This document shows positions 31,118-40,631 of a DNA stretch of 64,000 nucleotides, one piece after another. The DNA lies in the NCBI GenBank assembly GCA_036250225.1, contig JAPZLL010000027.1, positions 310,001-374,000 on the forward strand, read 5' to 3'. This stretch comes from Cercophora sp. LCS_1. Lineage: Eukaryota; Ascomycota; Sordariomycetes; Sordariales; Lasiosphaeriaceae. Made by a program: the position numbers and the translations under genes. Under the pieces are notes generated by a model that saw nothing but the letters and a program-made list of their open reading frames with translations, had not been told where the DNA came from and searched no databases. The number at the start of each line of letters is the position of its first letter. Position 1 is the first letter of the stretch.

Positions 31118-32334
31118 CTACCAGCGATTGATTCGTGCGTCCTCGTACGCATCCCAAGAGTAGTTCTCCCACTTATCTTGCGACTTCTTTGGTGTTTCCG
31201 AGACCTTTCTCCCGCTGAACGGCACTTTCCGTCTAATAGGGTCCATGCCGGCTGCTCCCATGAAAGGGGAGAACCCTGTACCCTGGAATGTCAGCGAGCC
31301 TCGTTCGGCGACTGGGCTGATCTCGCCTGTGCCGCCGTCTTCGGACTTCAAAGCACAAAAAGTACTTGGTTCCCTTCTCGTCCTCTGACTTTGCCTTCTT
31401 GGGAGGTCGCTCTCTCGAAGGAGCGGCTTTTCTCTTGAGATTCGAGGCTGTCGGTGCGCAAAATTCATTCTCGCTGTCAACCTCGCTGTCGTCTTCCTCG
31501 TCCTCGTCCTCCTCATCTTCATCCTCCTCCTCGTCGTCTTCCTCATGGCCGTCCTCATCATCGTCGTCGTCGTCGTCGTCGTCGTCATTCTCAACCTCTC
31601 CAAGGCCGTCAGCGCAGAATGGCTTTAGTAGGCCTTTATCGATGCTCAGAATCATCATTCCCGTAATGACCCCAAAATTGAAGCTGCCCTGGTAGATTCC
31701 CGGGGTGGAAGTTTCGCTGATATCAATGGCGATGCCTCCTTCTATCTGGTCTGGCCAACCATTCTCAATGGTTTCGCAGTCCACCAGATAACGCCCGACC
31801 GGTGTCGCTAAATTAGATCCCCTGAGCTTTTTAGCACCGGCAAGATACTTTTCGTGTCGAGAAGCCTTTTCAGCTTCCCGTTCATCCGCATCGGCCTGCT
31901 CCTCTTTCGCCTCCCTTTCTGCGTGTCTCTTCGCGGCACTTCTGACCGCCTTCTCGTCCCATCCTAGGTACACCGTTTGTGTCGAGCCCCAGCTTTTGCG
32001 TGTTGCAATCCGCCGATTTGCTTGGCAGATTCAACGAGTTGGCTGACGCGATACTCGCTGGAGAGCGGGTATGGAATGCCAACTGGTTTTGTGGTCTTGC
32101 CTCGATCAAAATAGTCAAGTTGAAAGAATGCTTGCCTTGCCCTCTTCCAGCACCCTCTTCAACAGATTTGCGCCGTTTCCCCGCAACTCAGTTTTGTTGT
32201 ACTCAACGCCATAATGATGTAACTGACCAGGAACGAATTTCGAGTGCTTTCGAAGCAGCCTTCTTCCTCCAGGCGTTACCACCGGCAAGAACAGCTCTTT
32301 CAAGCGGGACCTTCAATGCGTTCAAGGTGTCCAT
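31118..32334 (-). pseudogene. Frameshifted acidic fungal protein gene
   Basis: Coding-like text runs along the minus strand but changes frame at least three times. It starts MDTLNALKVPLERAVLAGG, shifts to FVPGQLHHYGVEYNKTEL, then to PVGIPYPLSSEYRVSQL, then to YLGWDEKAVRSAAKRHAE. A long segment follows with YLVDCETIENGWPDQIEG, FNFGVITGMMILSID, and a low-complexity Asp/Glu region (a GAC run at about 31557-31587). The last shift lies in a run of five A (plus strand) at 31357-31361, after which LTFQGTGFSPF and DKWENYSWDAYE finish the protein. The breaks are too close together to be introns. The text resembles a repeated fungal family of unknown function that I recall only from its layout. It is most likely a decayed copy. 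Confidence 0.65.
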
Positions 32335-32559
32335 CTTTGGTGTAAAATCGACCCTACGCGGACACGAAACTGTCACGGACGATCTCCGAAGATGGAATCT
32401 TCCGAGGCTGTGACGATCCCGTTTGATGCGGCCAAGAACGAGGTTGACCCCAAAAGCAAGCAAAAGGGGAGTTGGGCAGTCGTGGCGCCCAAATAGTTGC
32501 ACCATTATCTTATCGTCTGACAATCTGTTGTTCCGGAAACAATCGCGTGCGAAAAAGGG

Positions 32560-33798
32560 ATGAGATGCCGATGAGGCAATCTTGCAGCTGTCGTGGCAGT
32601 GCCGATCCTACAACCCACATCGGGCTGACATGGATCCTGGCTGCGTTGAGACGTGGGCGAGAGAAAACACCGTCCCATACGTGGGTACCATCAGCGACTC
32701 ATCTGTGTGGAAAGAGCTTTCCATGGACGGACACTGGAGCAGACTCTGGATCATGCAAGAGATTGGAAAGGCGGTCCGTATCAACGTCTGCTTTTCGTTG
32801 GTCGGTGTGGATGGACGCAGATTTTGGACAAACTACTCTACTTGGGGCTCTAAGGTATCTCGGCATAACGGATGTCTATCTAGCATCATCACATCCCGGC
32901 CAAGCCTCGACTGCTCGGTCGGATAGGCAAGCTTCACATTCAATGTTTGGAAGTTCGTCCAGGACGAAACGGGACCCGTGCTTCTGGACCGCCAACTCCG
33001 AGGGAAATATGAGGGCTCCCACAAGTTCCGCGCGCTGCTCGAGGGACATCAGCATGCGCCCTGCACCAACCCACGCGACAGAATCTACGGCCTTGCCGGC
33101 CTCGCGGAGGACTGTTATGGATTTCCCGTCGACTACGAGAGGTCCTTGTTTGGCGTGTGGGAAGGTACGTGCACTAGCGTTTCGCCGACGGACAGGCCGG
33201 ACCGGCCATGATCTTGCGAGCGTCAGGAAGCTCATGTTGTGTGCGCTAAGGGGGCCTATGGAGGTGGTCCCGGATCAGGTGGATGTGGGCGACGTGGAAG
33301 CAAACGACGCGCCCCTTCGCGACCTGACCAAGGATCTGACGAGGGCGTCGGTGGCGTCTTTCAGGGTCGTCGTATTAGAGGGGATATCCGAATATCACCT
33401 GAGCGGCCGTTTTCAGCCCAGGAAGATGCTGACATGCGAAAAAAGGCGAATCAGTGATATTTCGGATGATAGCGTTTCGGAGTGGGAAGGAGAGAGCAAA
33501 GTTGGCCGCCGAGCCTCGAGGCCCGGCGCCTCGCCATGGGGTTACAAAAACGGCTACCAACAGGACGAATTACGGCTCTATCAACTCAAGCGGGCTGGCT
33601 CCGAGACCGCCGCGTGTGCTCGAGGGAGCATGTCCGGGGCGTTCCCCGCAAAATCTGGGGATATTGTCTGCGGCATGCATGCCAGAGACGACAGACGTGT
33701 TCCTGGTGCGTGCCGGGCAGGGAATGAAGGCAAAGTACAGGCTTGTGGCGAAGGTGGTGTCTGAGGCTTTGCTGCCCGGCGAGAGGGCCCACGCCTAA
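32560..33798 (+). pseudogene. HET-domain (heterokaryon incompatibility) gene relic
   Basis: Pieces of a HET protein lie in different frames of the plus strand. RLWIMQEIGKAVRINVCF (about 32736-32790) corresponds to the 'R-x-W-x-x-Q-E' signature of HET domains. NPRDRIYGLAGLAEDCYGFP and VDYERSLFGVWEGT (about 33069-33165) correspond to the conserved 'PRDKIYGLLGL ... DY' part. TTDVFLVRAGQ and KYRLVAKVV (about 33690-33760) look like the C-terminal part of the same proteins. The fragments cannot be joined without frameshifts and the N-terminal part is not visible. HET proteins control non-self recognition and cell death on fusion; this copy looks dead. Confidence 0.7.
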
Positions 33799-34046
33799 CG
33801 ACAGTAGATTTCTCGCCGTCCAACCTCGAGGCGGTTGCATCAGTCGCCTATGATGAGTGAGAGTTCATCGTCATCGCCTGTAAGAAAGTGCAGTGTACTG
33901 TGGCTGCCAAAGACGAGGCGACGCATGACGACGTGTTATGATGATTGGAGCACAACCCGCCTTCCTCAAACTCTTCTCTTTCCTACAATAACCGACCACC
34001 TCTCAAACAACCATCTGCGTTATAAACACTGGCGCCGCCGCAATTC

Positions 34047-34909
34047 TCATGCTGCTTCCAACGACCCGTCGCGCCAATAATAGGCCTGCATATCAAGGTA
34101 CATTTCCGCCAAATGCTCGATACTTGTCTTCATAAAAAACGCCCGATCTTCCGTGGTCAAGTCGAAAACCACACTCTCGAGATCCAAAACCATGACTTTC
34201 CCATTTACAAGCTTAAAGTTGGATAAGTTGGGGTCGTCGTGGTGTGCGCCAAAGGCGTGGAGTGCTCGGTAGCACGGCTGTAGTAGGGCGGATAGCTCCT
34301 CTAACCGCAACGTTGCACCCTCAGGTGAAGACATTGATATGCCTCCAAGATACTCGAGTATTAGGGCCCTCGTTCCGTTGTAGTGTAGATAACCATAATA
34401 CGTTGGAAGTACCACACCTTGTAGGGGTTTAAGTCGATTGTATGCATCGACTTCGGTATTGAACAGCTCCTCCAGGACCTCTTCTTCTTCGCCCTGTTTC
34501 TGTTGTTTGAGGACTACATGGTTGGGAAGAAACCATTCGGGAAGAGCAGTCTGGACCCAGGATTGAGCAAAGGCAGGGAGGAGTCTGACGCAGAATTTGA
34601 TTGAGCTGGCCACTGTCGATGGACAAATGCGTAATTCGAGAATATGCGGGTGGAGGTGGCAAAGGCCTGCAGCGAGGGCGGAAACGTAGCGGGTCCCGAA
34701 CTAAAAGTGCTTGTTTGCCCGGAACGTCAGTAGAGGGCTTCAAATAAGGTCGTGTGTCTTACAACCGGCGTTGTTGGAGGCTCGCGTTTGGTAGCCTCAA
34801 GTCGAGTCGCTGAAACGCGGTAGTGCTCCGGCTCACCGGGAGGTTTGTATTTAGGTAGCTCAATCTCAAAATTGCCAACCGGAGGCCGTGGTAGCTGTCC
34901 CACATCCAT
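34047..34909 (-). CDS. Compact protein-kinase-like protein
   Basis: Two exons: 34763-34909 and 34047-34700, 266 aa; intron GTAAGA...TTTTAG, phase 0. The kinase core is small but seems complete: NHVVLKQQ gives the ATP-binding Lys, FNTEVDAYNRL a helix-C Glu, ALILEYLGG the hinge, FGAHHDDPNLSNFKLV the catalytic loop (H-D ... N), and VMVLDLESV the metal-binding Asp with Glu in place of the F/G of DFG. The first about 70 residues are Pro/Glu-rich. This is the layout of fungal kinase-like proteins related to aminoglycoside/choline-kinase folds. It stands head to head, 209 bp away, with a gene carrying a nuclease-like E-x-K motif, suggesting joint regulation. The substrate is unknown. Confidence 0.75.
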
Positions 34910-35118
34910 CAGCGCAAGACTGCTTGGTGTTTGGGAGATGAGGTTGGTGAAAACTTCGGCGCTGGTTGCGCTGTTGCACGATCAAGCCCCGAAAATTTCG
35001 CTGCACGTGACCTACCTTCAGCCACAACCCGTTTCTACCTGCCCTTGCCCCGCCCTTTGTGATTCCTACCGCAAGTCACAACTAGGTAATTACGGACCCA
35101 GAATTCGTCCCATTCACA
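34910..35118. promoter_or_regulatory. Short bidirectional promoter
   Basis: The 209 bp between the two divergent start codons must contain both promoters. The sequence is C/T-rich on the plus-strand side (TTTCTACCTGCCCTTGCCCC). No known operator motif is identified. Confidence 0.55.
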
Positions 35119-36146
35119 ATGCCTCCTTCTACTGGCGAGCTCATCCTTCAGTGCTCGCAAAATACCGTTGACAACCCTAATTACGTTTCCTCCACGAACA
35201 AAGCCTGGGCTCAAGCATACGTACCAATGCAAAACCTCTCCGTTCGCAGCACGGTCGACCAGGAGGGCATTACTCACGCTCTGTTTGATTCAGCATTTCT
35301 CCCACTTTACGACGAGGAGGAGGAAAAGCGTTTTCACGAACCTGCTTATCCACCAAATAACAGGTTTTGGAGACTTGAGACCGAAGCTGATGTGGAGCAT
35401 TGGTGGCATACTGAGGTATCCAACATTGTATTGGCTGCATGGACTCAATGCCCTGCAGTTGTTCAAACCTGCCATACTGCACCGCTAAGAGATGTTAATA
35501 TCTCCGAAGCTATAGATTCCATCTATGGCGTGTACGTCGGCAACCAACGATATCCCGTGGCAATTGGCGAGATGAAACGAAACTTAATCAACAGACGAGA
35601 GTGGCAATCTGGCAATTTGGGTTCAGCATAGCAGAAATTAGCGCGAGAGCTTCGTGGGTGCGTTTTCTACTTTTACAATTATTTCGGTTGGCTATCGAGT
35701 GATGGCCTCTAATTTTGTAATTTTCTAGGTATGCGGATAAGTACCAATGTCCCCAAGTCTTCTGCTGGGACGGGCGACTTCTCTTGATCCTCCAGTTCCG
35801 AGCACGCAAGCCTGAGTATATCCGGAACGCGGATTGTCCGGTTGACTGTTGGGTTGTCCCCATCAAGGGCTCTACATGTACACTTCGGTACGCGCTCTAC
35901 ACACTTCTAGTCCAGGGGTTGAGCAGGTGCCAAGCCCTCGCTGTACAGACACCCCTCCAGATTGGCACCTTGACAGAGCATGGAAGGGAGTCCTTTACTG
36001 GGCGACCGATTTGGAAAGTAGACGGCCAATCCTCTCTCAACCATCCCGAGGGCTATGTTCGTTTGATCGACGGGGAGACTGGGGCATTGTATTGGGGTTG
36101 CCCAATGGTTGATGATGCAGTGTATGAGACCGGAGCGTTCTGGTAG
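35119..36146 (+). CDS. PD-(D/E)XK nuclease-like protein, interrupted by one TAG
   Basis: Reading from ATG 35119 is open for 170 codons to a TAG at 35629-35631. After it the same frame goes on (QKLARELRG), meets a GTGCGT donor at 35658, and resumes after TTTCTAG at 35729 with YADKYQCPQVFCWDGRLLL to a stop at 36146; total about 318 codons if the TAG is ignored. The segment RYPVAIGEMKRNLIN contains an E-x-K motif on a hydrophobic strand. The following LARELRGYADKY helix and FCWDGRLLLILQF strand fit a restriction-endonuclease-like core. Conservation of frame, splice sites and fold on both sides of the stop argues for one gene with a recent nonsense change (CAG to TAG would do). As written the product ends at residue 170, just after the E-x-K strand. 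The nuclease assignment is inferred from the motif. Confidence 0.6.
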
Positions 36147-36660
36147 TAGAGATTGACATGTGCGCCAAAATCAAGCAATAGGTTTAGTCTTGGCGTTCAA
36201 TCCAAGGAACCGACTGTTCTGAAGCCGATCCGATTTCGGAAATAACCAGCAACGCGCCGAGGCCACCGGCAGGTTCCATTGCGTCGTCGTTCGGAAACAT
36301 CGAGAATCAGCCAGCCTCTCCTCGGTACGGCAATGGATACAATTTCTCAGTCCTAGTTCGCCTTACATTCGAAGATACACACCCGCCAGAATCACAAAAC
36401 AAGTTTCTCAAAGCCTTCTTCCAACCTCTCGCCCTCGGAATGCTCCACGGCAGCGACGGCATCGATCTCAATGATTGGCCCCCAGCTAGAAAGAACTCGA
36501 CAGACATGTCGGGCTCGCATGCGTCAGTTGCAAAATGGCCCATTTGAGGTGTGACGGGATGGAGCCGTGGAGCCATCAACTGATCGCCCTCTTCTAGCAA
36601 CAACACCAACAGCGCGCGGCCATGACGCTGGGCCAAACCAGCCTGCAAACCTCAAAACAA
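36147..36660. other. Gap with a possible N-terminal relic
   Basis: A plus-strand frame from about 36230 to 36545 is open and Ser/Pro/Asn-rich (SSFGNIENQPASPRYGNGYN, FLKAFFQPLALGMLHG). It may be the decayed N-terminal part of the homeobox relic that follows. No independent gene is called. Confidence 0.35.
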
Positions 36661-36963
36661 ATGAGGGCCAAACAAAGGCTCGCAAAGGACAAGGTCGTAT
36701 TACTGGTGGGAGAATTCGCCAAGAACCCAAAGCCCGATAATGGATCAACGAGCTTCCTGTAGAGCTGGTTTCAGAACCGGCGACCCAGGGAGAAGCAAAT
36801 GAAGAATACGGCCGAGTTTGAGGCTTGAATGCAGCTCCAGCGCTTTCTGTCCGACGGCGCGGAAACCACGGGGCAAGCGTTAGCAAAGCCGGCCTTTGGG
36901 TTAAAGGCCGAGTACGATCCGCCGAATACTGACTCTGGATACCTTACGCATCTGCTCGCCTGA
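36661..36963 (+). pseudogene. Homeobox gene relic
   Basis: One plus-strand frame reads LAKDKVVLLVGEFAKNPKPD, then a stop TAG at 36760, then SWFQNRRPREKQ, the homeodomain helix-3 signature. Between KPD and WFQNRR only about eight residues remain where homeodomains have about twenty, so part of helix 2 is deleted. Two TGA codons (after EFEA and after HLLA) interrupt the rest, where AKPAFGLKAEYDPPNTDSGY still looks like protein. The stops fit C-to-T changes in CAG and CGA codons. Fungal homeobox genes of this type encode transcription factors; this copy cannot make one. Confidence 0.6.
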
Positions 36964-38410
36964 ATACCATCTCCGCCAATATCAACTACCGAACGTCGGG
37001 TGATGTTGATGGTGTGGACGGTGCTGAAGATGATGACGTAAGAACCAAGTATACATCGTCGGCCACCAACTTAGCGATTCATGTACTTCTCCGTAAACAT
37101 CATCGGTAAGTTCCTTATGCGGTGGTACGACAAAGAAGTATGCTCAATCAGATTGCCGCGCGGCTTGAAAAGGTCTCTTTGCGGACGAGACACAAAAACA
37201 CGGCCCATCCGAGCGGGACACTGATAGAATGTCCCTGACGGACAAGATGAGCTTGTGGAACAGAATGGATACGGCACGAGAGAGCAACATCAGCGCGGCG
37301 GAGTTGTTTGAAGGCGTCCCCAATCATGGCTACGATGTAAAGGACAACGAAGACATCTGTTAACCGCTTCCAACATACAACAAAATCGTACTCGACAGCT
37401 CGCCTTACTCTCGACTGATCTCACGACTAGTCGGTCGAAGAACACTCGGATAGGATGTCATTGACGCCACTTAGCCTCCCACCACCGCGAACAAGATATC
37501 CCAGGCTATTTGAAGGGGTTTCCGTTTCCGTCCGGTCCCATCAGCAAGCGACGACTTCGTGCCGAACACGAACGGGAGAAAAATAGGTGCGACTTGAGGA
37601 TCGCCAGAATTCCAGTTGTCTCAAGTGGACCAAGGCTTTACAAAAGTTATCAACAATCGAAGAGTACTTTCGACGGACATGGCCCGGAAGTGGCACAGAG
37701 GTTCTCGAGTTGTTTCAAGGAACTCTTACGGCTCCACACGGTTATGCACATGCCTCTCAACCACCGAGTCAGTCACAGCTTGTTGGGAACGTGCAGGGAG
37801 AGAATCTCCTGGTCATGATATCTGGCACTGCGCACTCCGTTGCGGAGTATGGCCAACAACTTGCACGGCTAGCGTCGGCTCTTCAGCCAACCACACAAAA
37901 CATCATGATTCTTTCCCCGCCATCAATAAGCCAACATCCTGGAGGAGCTGTCTTTTTTCCTCCTGCAGTTACTCCGCTACAGAATGAAAGCACAGAAGGA
38001 CGGTCGGACGCAACGGATCAGAGGGTGAAACCCGAGAATCTGACGTGCTTCAGCATCGAGATCACTAAGTCTCTGCTCAGTGTTGACCCCAGCGAAGCAG
38101 CTGTCCTGTCGGGTATCACGACAAGTTGAAGAGTATCTATTGTCAGGGACCTCGACGACCGGAAGCTATCCACGGGCTTGAGACATCTCTCCAGCTTCTC
38201 AGCAGCACCTTCCAGATAACCCCGACTCTTGTGGGAAATCGAACGCGGATTCTGAAAGGATCCCAGATTAGCCTAGAGCTGATGAACCGGAAAGACGGCA
38301 TTTACTTCTGGCATCGAATGACGGTTGCTGTCGCACTCGCGATAACGGTTACCCCTCCCCTTCTTAGCACACTGATTGTCTCTCTCCTTCGGGCATCAAC
38401 GTTCTGACTG
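36964..38410 (+). other. Fragments of a decayed accessory gene
   Basis: Two open stretches on the plus strand: 37587-38129 (180 codons, containing GENLLVMISGTAHSVAEYG and NLTCFSIEITKSLLSVD) and 38126-38407 (GLETSLQLLSSTFQI, ILKGSQISLELMNRKDGIYF, then a hydrophobic tail). The second piece has the spacing GLE...L...KG...W that I remember from a repeated fungal family near ankyrin and NACHT proteins; this is recall, not proof. Stops and frame changes separate the pieces. Confidence 0.35.
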
Positions 38411-39723
38411 ATTTCGTCAGACACACAGGACGATGCCGACATAGGCAATGGCCCAGACCATTATGTCTCTCCCCTCTCGTCGGTCGTTGATTCTGCCGAT
38501 ATTGGCACGCTCTCCATGTTGGGCGACTCGGAACGAGTTGATCAAACGAATCGTGACAACCCAGGCTTCGAGTTTTTCAGGCGCCTCTTCGGACGTTTAC
38601 TACATGCCTACCAAACTCATAGCCAGAATAGCAGTCAAGGCTCGAGTCAGGGAACGAGCGGTGAATCCTCAGGCAATGCGCGAACTTCAAGCCCCGAAAC
38701 TCTGCTAAGGCAAAGCATTAAGCGCTAGCGGACCTCTGACCGAGGAGGTGGGCAGGGAGAGGGCGCTGACCAGCGTCAGCCAAAACGATAGAGGAGGGCG
38801 CCTTCAGACTGTCTTTCCAAGCCCCGGTTCCTGGCTTGTCCGTTCTGGAAACTTGACCCTGAGAAGCATTGGGAGTGCTTCTTGAAGAAGATAACAACCA
38901 TTGGCTATGTGAAACAGCATCTCCAGCGACAGCGCGCGCCTGATTATTACTGCCACAGGTGTTCCCCCATCTTCCCGAAGGAGGAGCCTTACGACGAGCA
39001 TGTTCTTGAAGCCTCATGTACGAGAGATCCCTCTGCCAAGTTTGATGGTATTTCGCAGTGTCAGGGAAACAGCTCTCACGGGAATCGGTCGGATCGGTCG
39101 AAGAGCAATGGTTCAGCATGTGGTCAATTCTCTTTCCCGAGATACAGCGTCCCTCTACCATCTATGTTGATCCTGAGCAATCCCATGATGTCGCTCTGAT
39201 ACGCGAGCTCAGCCAACGCCAAGGTGCAAGCATCTTGCAGGAGGAGCTCCAATCCCGTGGGTTCAGCACGGCGCCCGGGATATCTGACGACGAGATACAA
39301 AACACGCTGCGGGTGGCACTCGATGCCATGTTCGAGTACTACCGCTTGGATCGCCAAACATCGCCCCGAGATGACGAAGTCTCAGTTTCAGCATCTGACG
39401 GTAGCCTCAGATACAGAGGGATAGCACAACAGGCAACACCACCGAGTTCGAGCACAGGCAGCGGTGCCACCACTTCGTCAGCTCCTTGTCCGCCTGCAAA
39501 TCCTACTGCAACAACACATCAATCGCGGGTCTTGAACTCACCATGGAGAGACGAGTGGATGCGCCCGTTGGACTTTACCAATGAATCAAACGACTCCTCT
39601 GATCTGACGGGTACAGCCAACGGGTTGTTTGATGATTTAGGTTCTACGCTGGACTTTAGACCGCTGAAACGGATTGGGACGACTTGCTGGAGAGGATTGC
39701 TCCCAGATCTACCGACTAGATGA
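38411..39723 (+). pseudogene. Fungal C2H2 zinc-finger protein gene with stops and a frameshift
   Basis: An open stretch from 38411 after an acceptor-like CGTCAG is Ser/Gln-rich (NSSQGSSQGTSGESSG). The frame then meets TAG at 38726 and another TAG at about 38786, with readable text between and after. FLACPFWKLDPEKHWEC, GYVKQHLQRQRAPDYYCHRC and KEEPYDEHVLEASC form the zinc-finger-like Cys/His array of a large fungal family ('FACPF ... CRRC ... VKxHLxR'). A one-step frameshift near 39060-39070 leads to EEQWFSMWSILFPEIQRPST, the conserved block after the fingers, and an open frame to 39723. The order and spacing match intact members, so this is one gene broken by two amber codons and a frameshift. 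It may have formed one gene with the homeobox relic upstream. Confidence 0.65.
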
Positions 39724-40086
39724 CGACTTGAACATGTAAGGCTAATGGCATTCCGTGGGTTATTGGCCGATAAAAGCAGCCCATAAGGAGACTCGGGACG
39801 CAAAGCACCCAATCAGTCAGTTTCGGACGCACTTCCTCCTCCCAGGGTCTGGCCTTCGAGAATCCTTTAAATCTGATCACCGTGACTGACCCCATCCCAA
39901 GATCGCTCCTTCCCTCGTTCTCGTCCTATCGCCCCACGCAATGCTTGAAAGCACCGTCGGGTAGCACCTTGTCAACGTGTCTGTACCATGCCACGTTTCA
40001 AACACCCAGCTTCTCCTCAACACCATCGAACAAAAACTCAACACTCCTCAGAATCATCCCGTGTGCATTGAAAACCTACCGCAACC

Positions 40087-40631
40087 ATGCGAGCCTCCAT
40101 ACTCTTCACATTCACCCTCCTGCAGCTGCTCGCCCACGGACGCAAGCACATCAAGAGTCCCCTGGCCGGAAACTGCACCATGTGCGGCTTTGCCGACCAG
40201 CACCGACTCCAGGTCAACTGCTTCGGGGACCCGACAACCAACATCACCTCGGAGTTGGACCTGCGAGACTGCGTCGGCAACAAGAACGGCACCCTCGTGC
40301 TTGGCGACAAGTACGTAAAGTTATGTGCACCGCGCCTTGCTCTCGGCTTGTTTTGCTGACTACTTGCTTCAATTTTGCAGAGGGAATTACACCGACAGCT
40401 GCCAGCGCTGCCGAATGTCGGACAGCTTTGTCTTGGACTGTCGCTGCGAGGAGGAGAGTGGTTGGGCACTGGATTACACCAACTTGGATCTCGGTATGTT
40501 TTTTTTTTCTCACGGTCGGGGTAGGTACTGATATATGGTGTGGCGCAGGCAAATACCTTGACGTTGCTGGTGGTTATATTACGTGTCTGCACAAGACTCA
40601 TAATAGCGAGGATCACATTTGCGGCCAGTGA
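40087..40631 (+). CDS. Secreted CVNH (cyanovirin-N homology) protein
   Basis: Three exons: 40087-40310, 40381-40493 and 40549-40631, 139 aa, all junctions phase-consistent. A signal peptide (MRASILFTFTLLQLLAHG) leads into a Cys-rich domain. Two CVNH-like halves can be seen: CFGDPTTNITSELDLRDCVG with NKNGTLV, and GNYTDSCQRCRMSDSFVLDC with a YTNLDLGKYLDV strand. Ten or so Cys residues suggest several disulfides. CVNH proteins bind high-mannose glycans; secreted fungal members are thought to act on cell surfaces. The family call rests on the LDL(R/N)xCVGNxNGxL pattern and on half-domain symmetry; carbohydrate binding is inferred. Confidence 0.75.

Noticed and set aside
31557..31587. (GAC)n/(GTC)n microsatellite as an independent repeat
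   Set aside because: It lies inside the poly-Asp part of the decayed acidic gene and is explained by it.
34047..36146. Toxin-antitoxin or restriction-modification system of bacterial origin
   Set aside because: Both genes have spliceosomal introns and fungal codon context; there is no methylase. Only a loose functional analogy remains.
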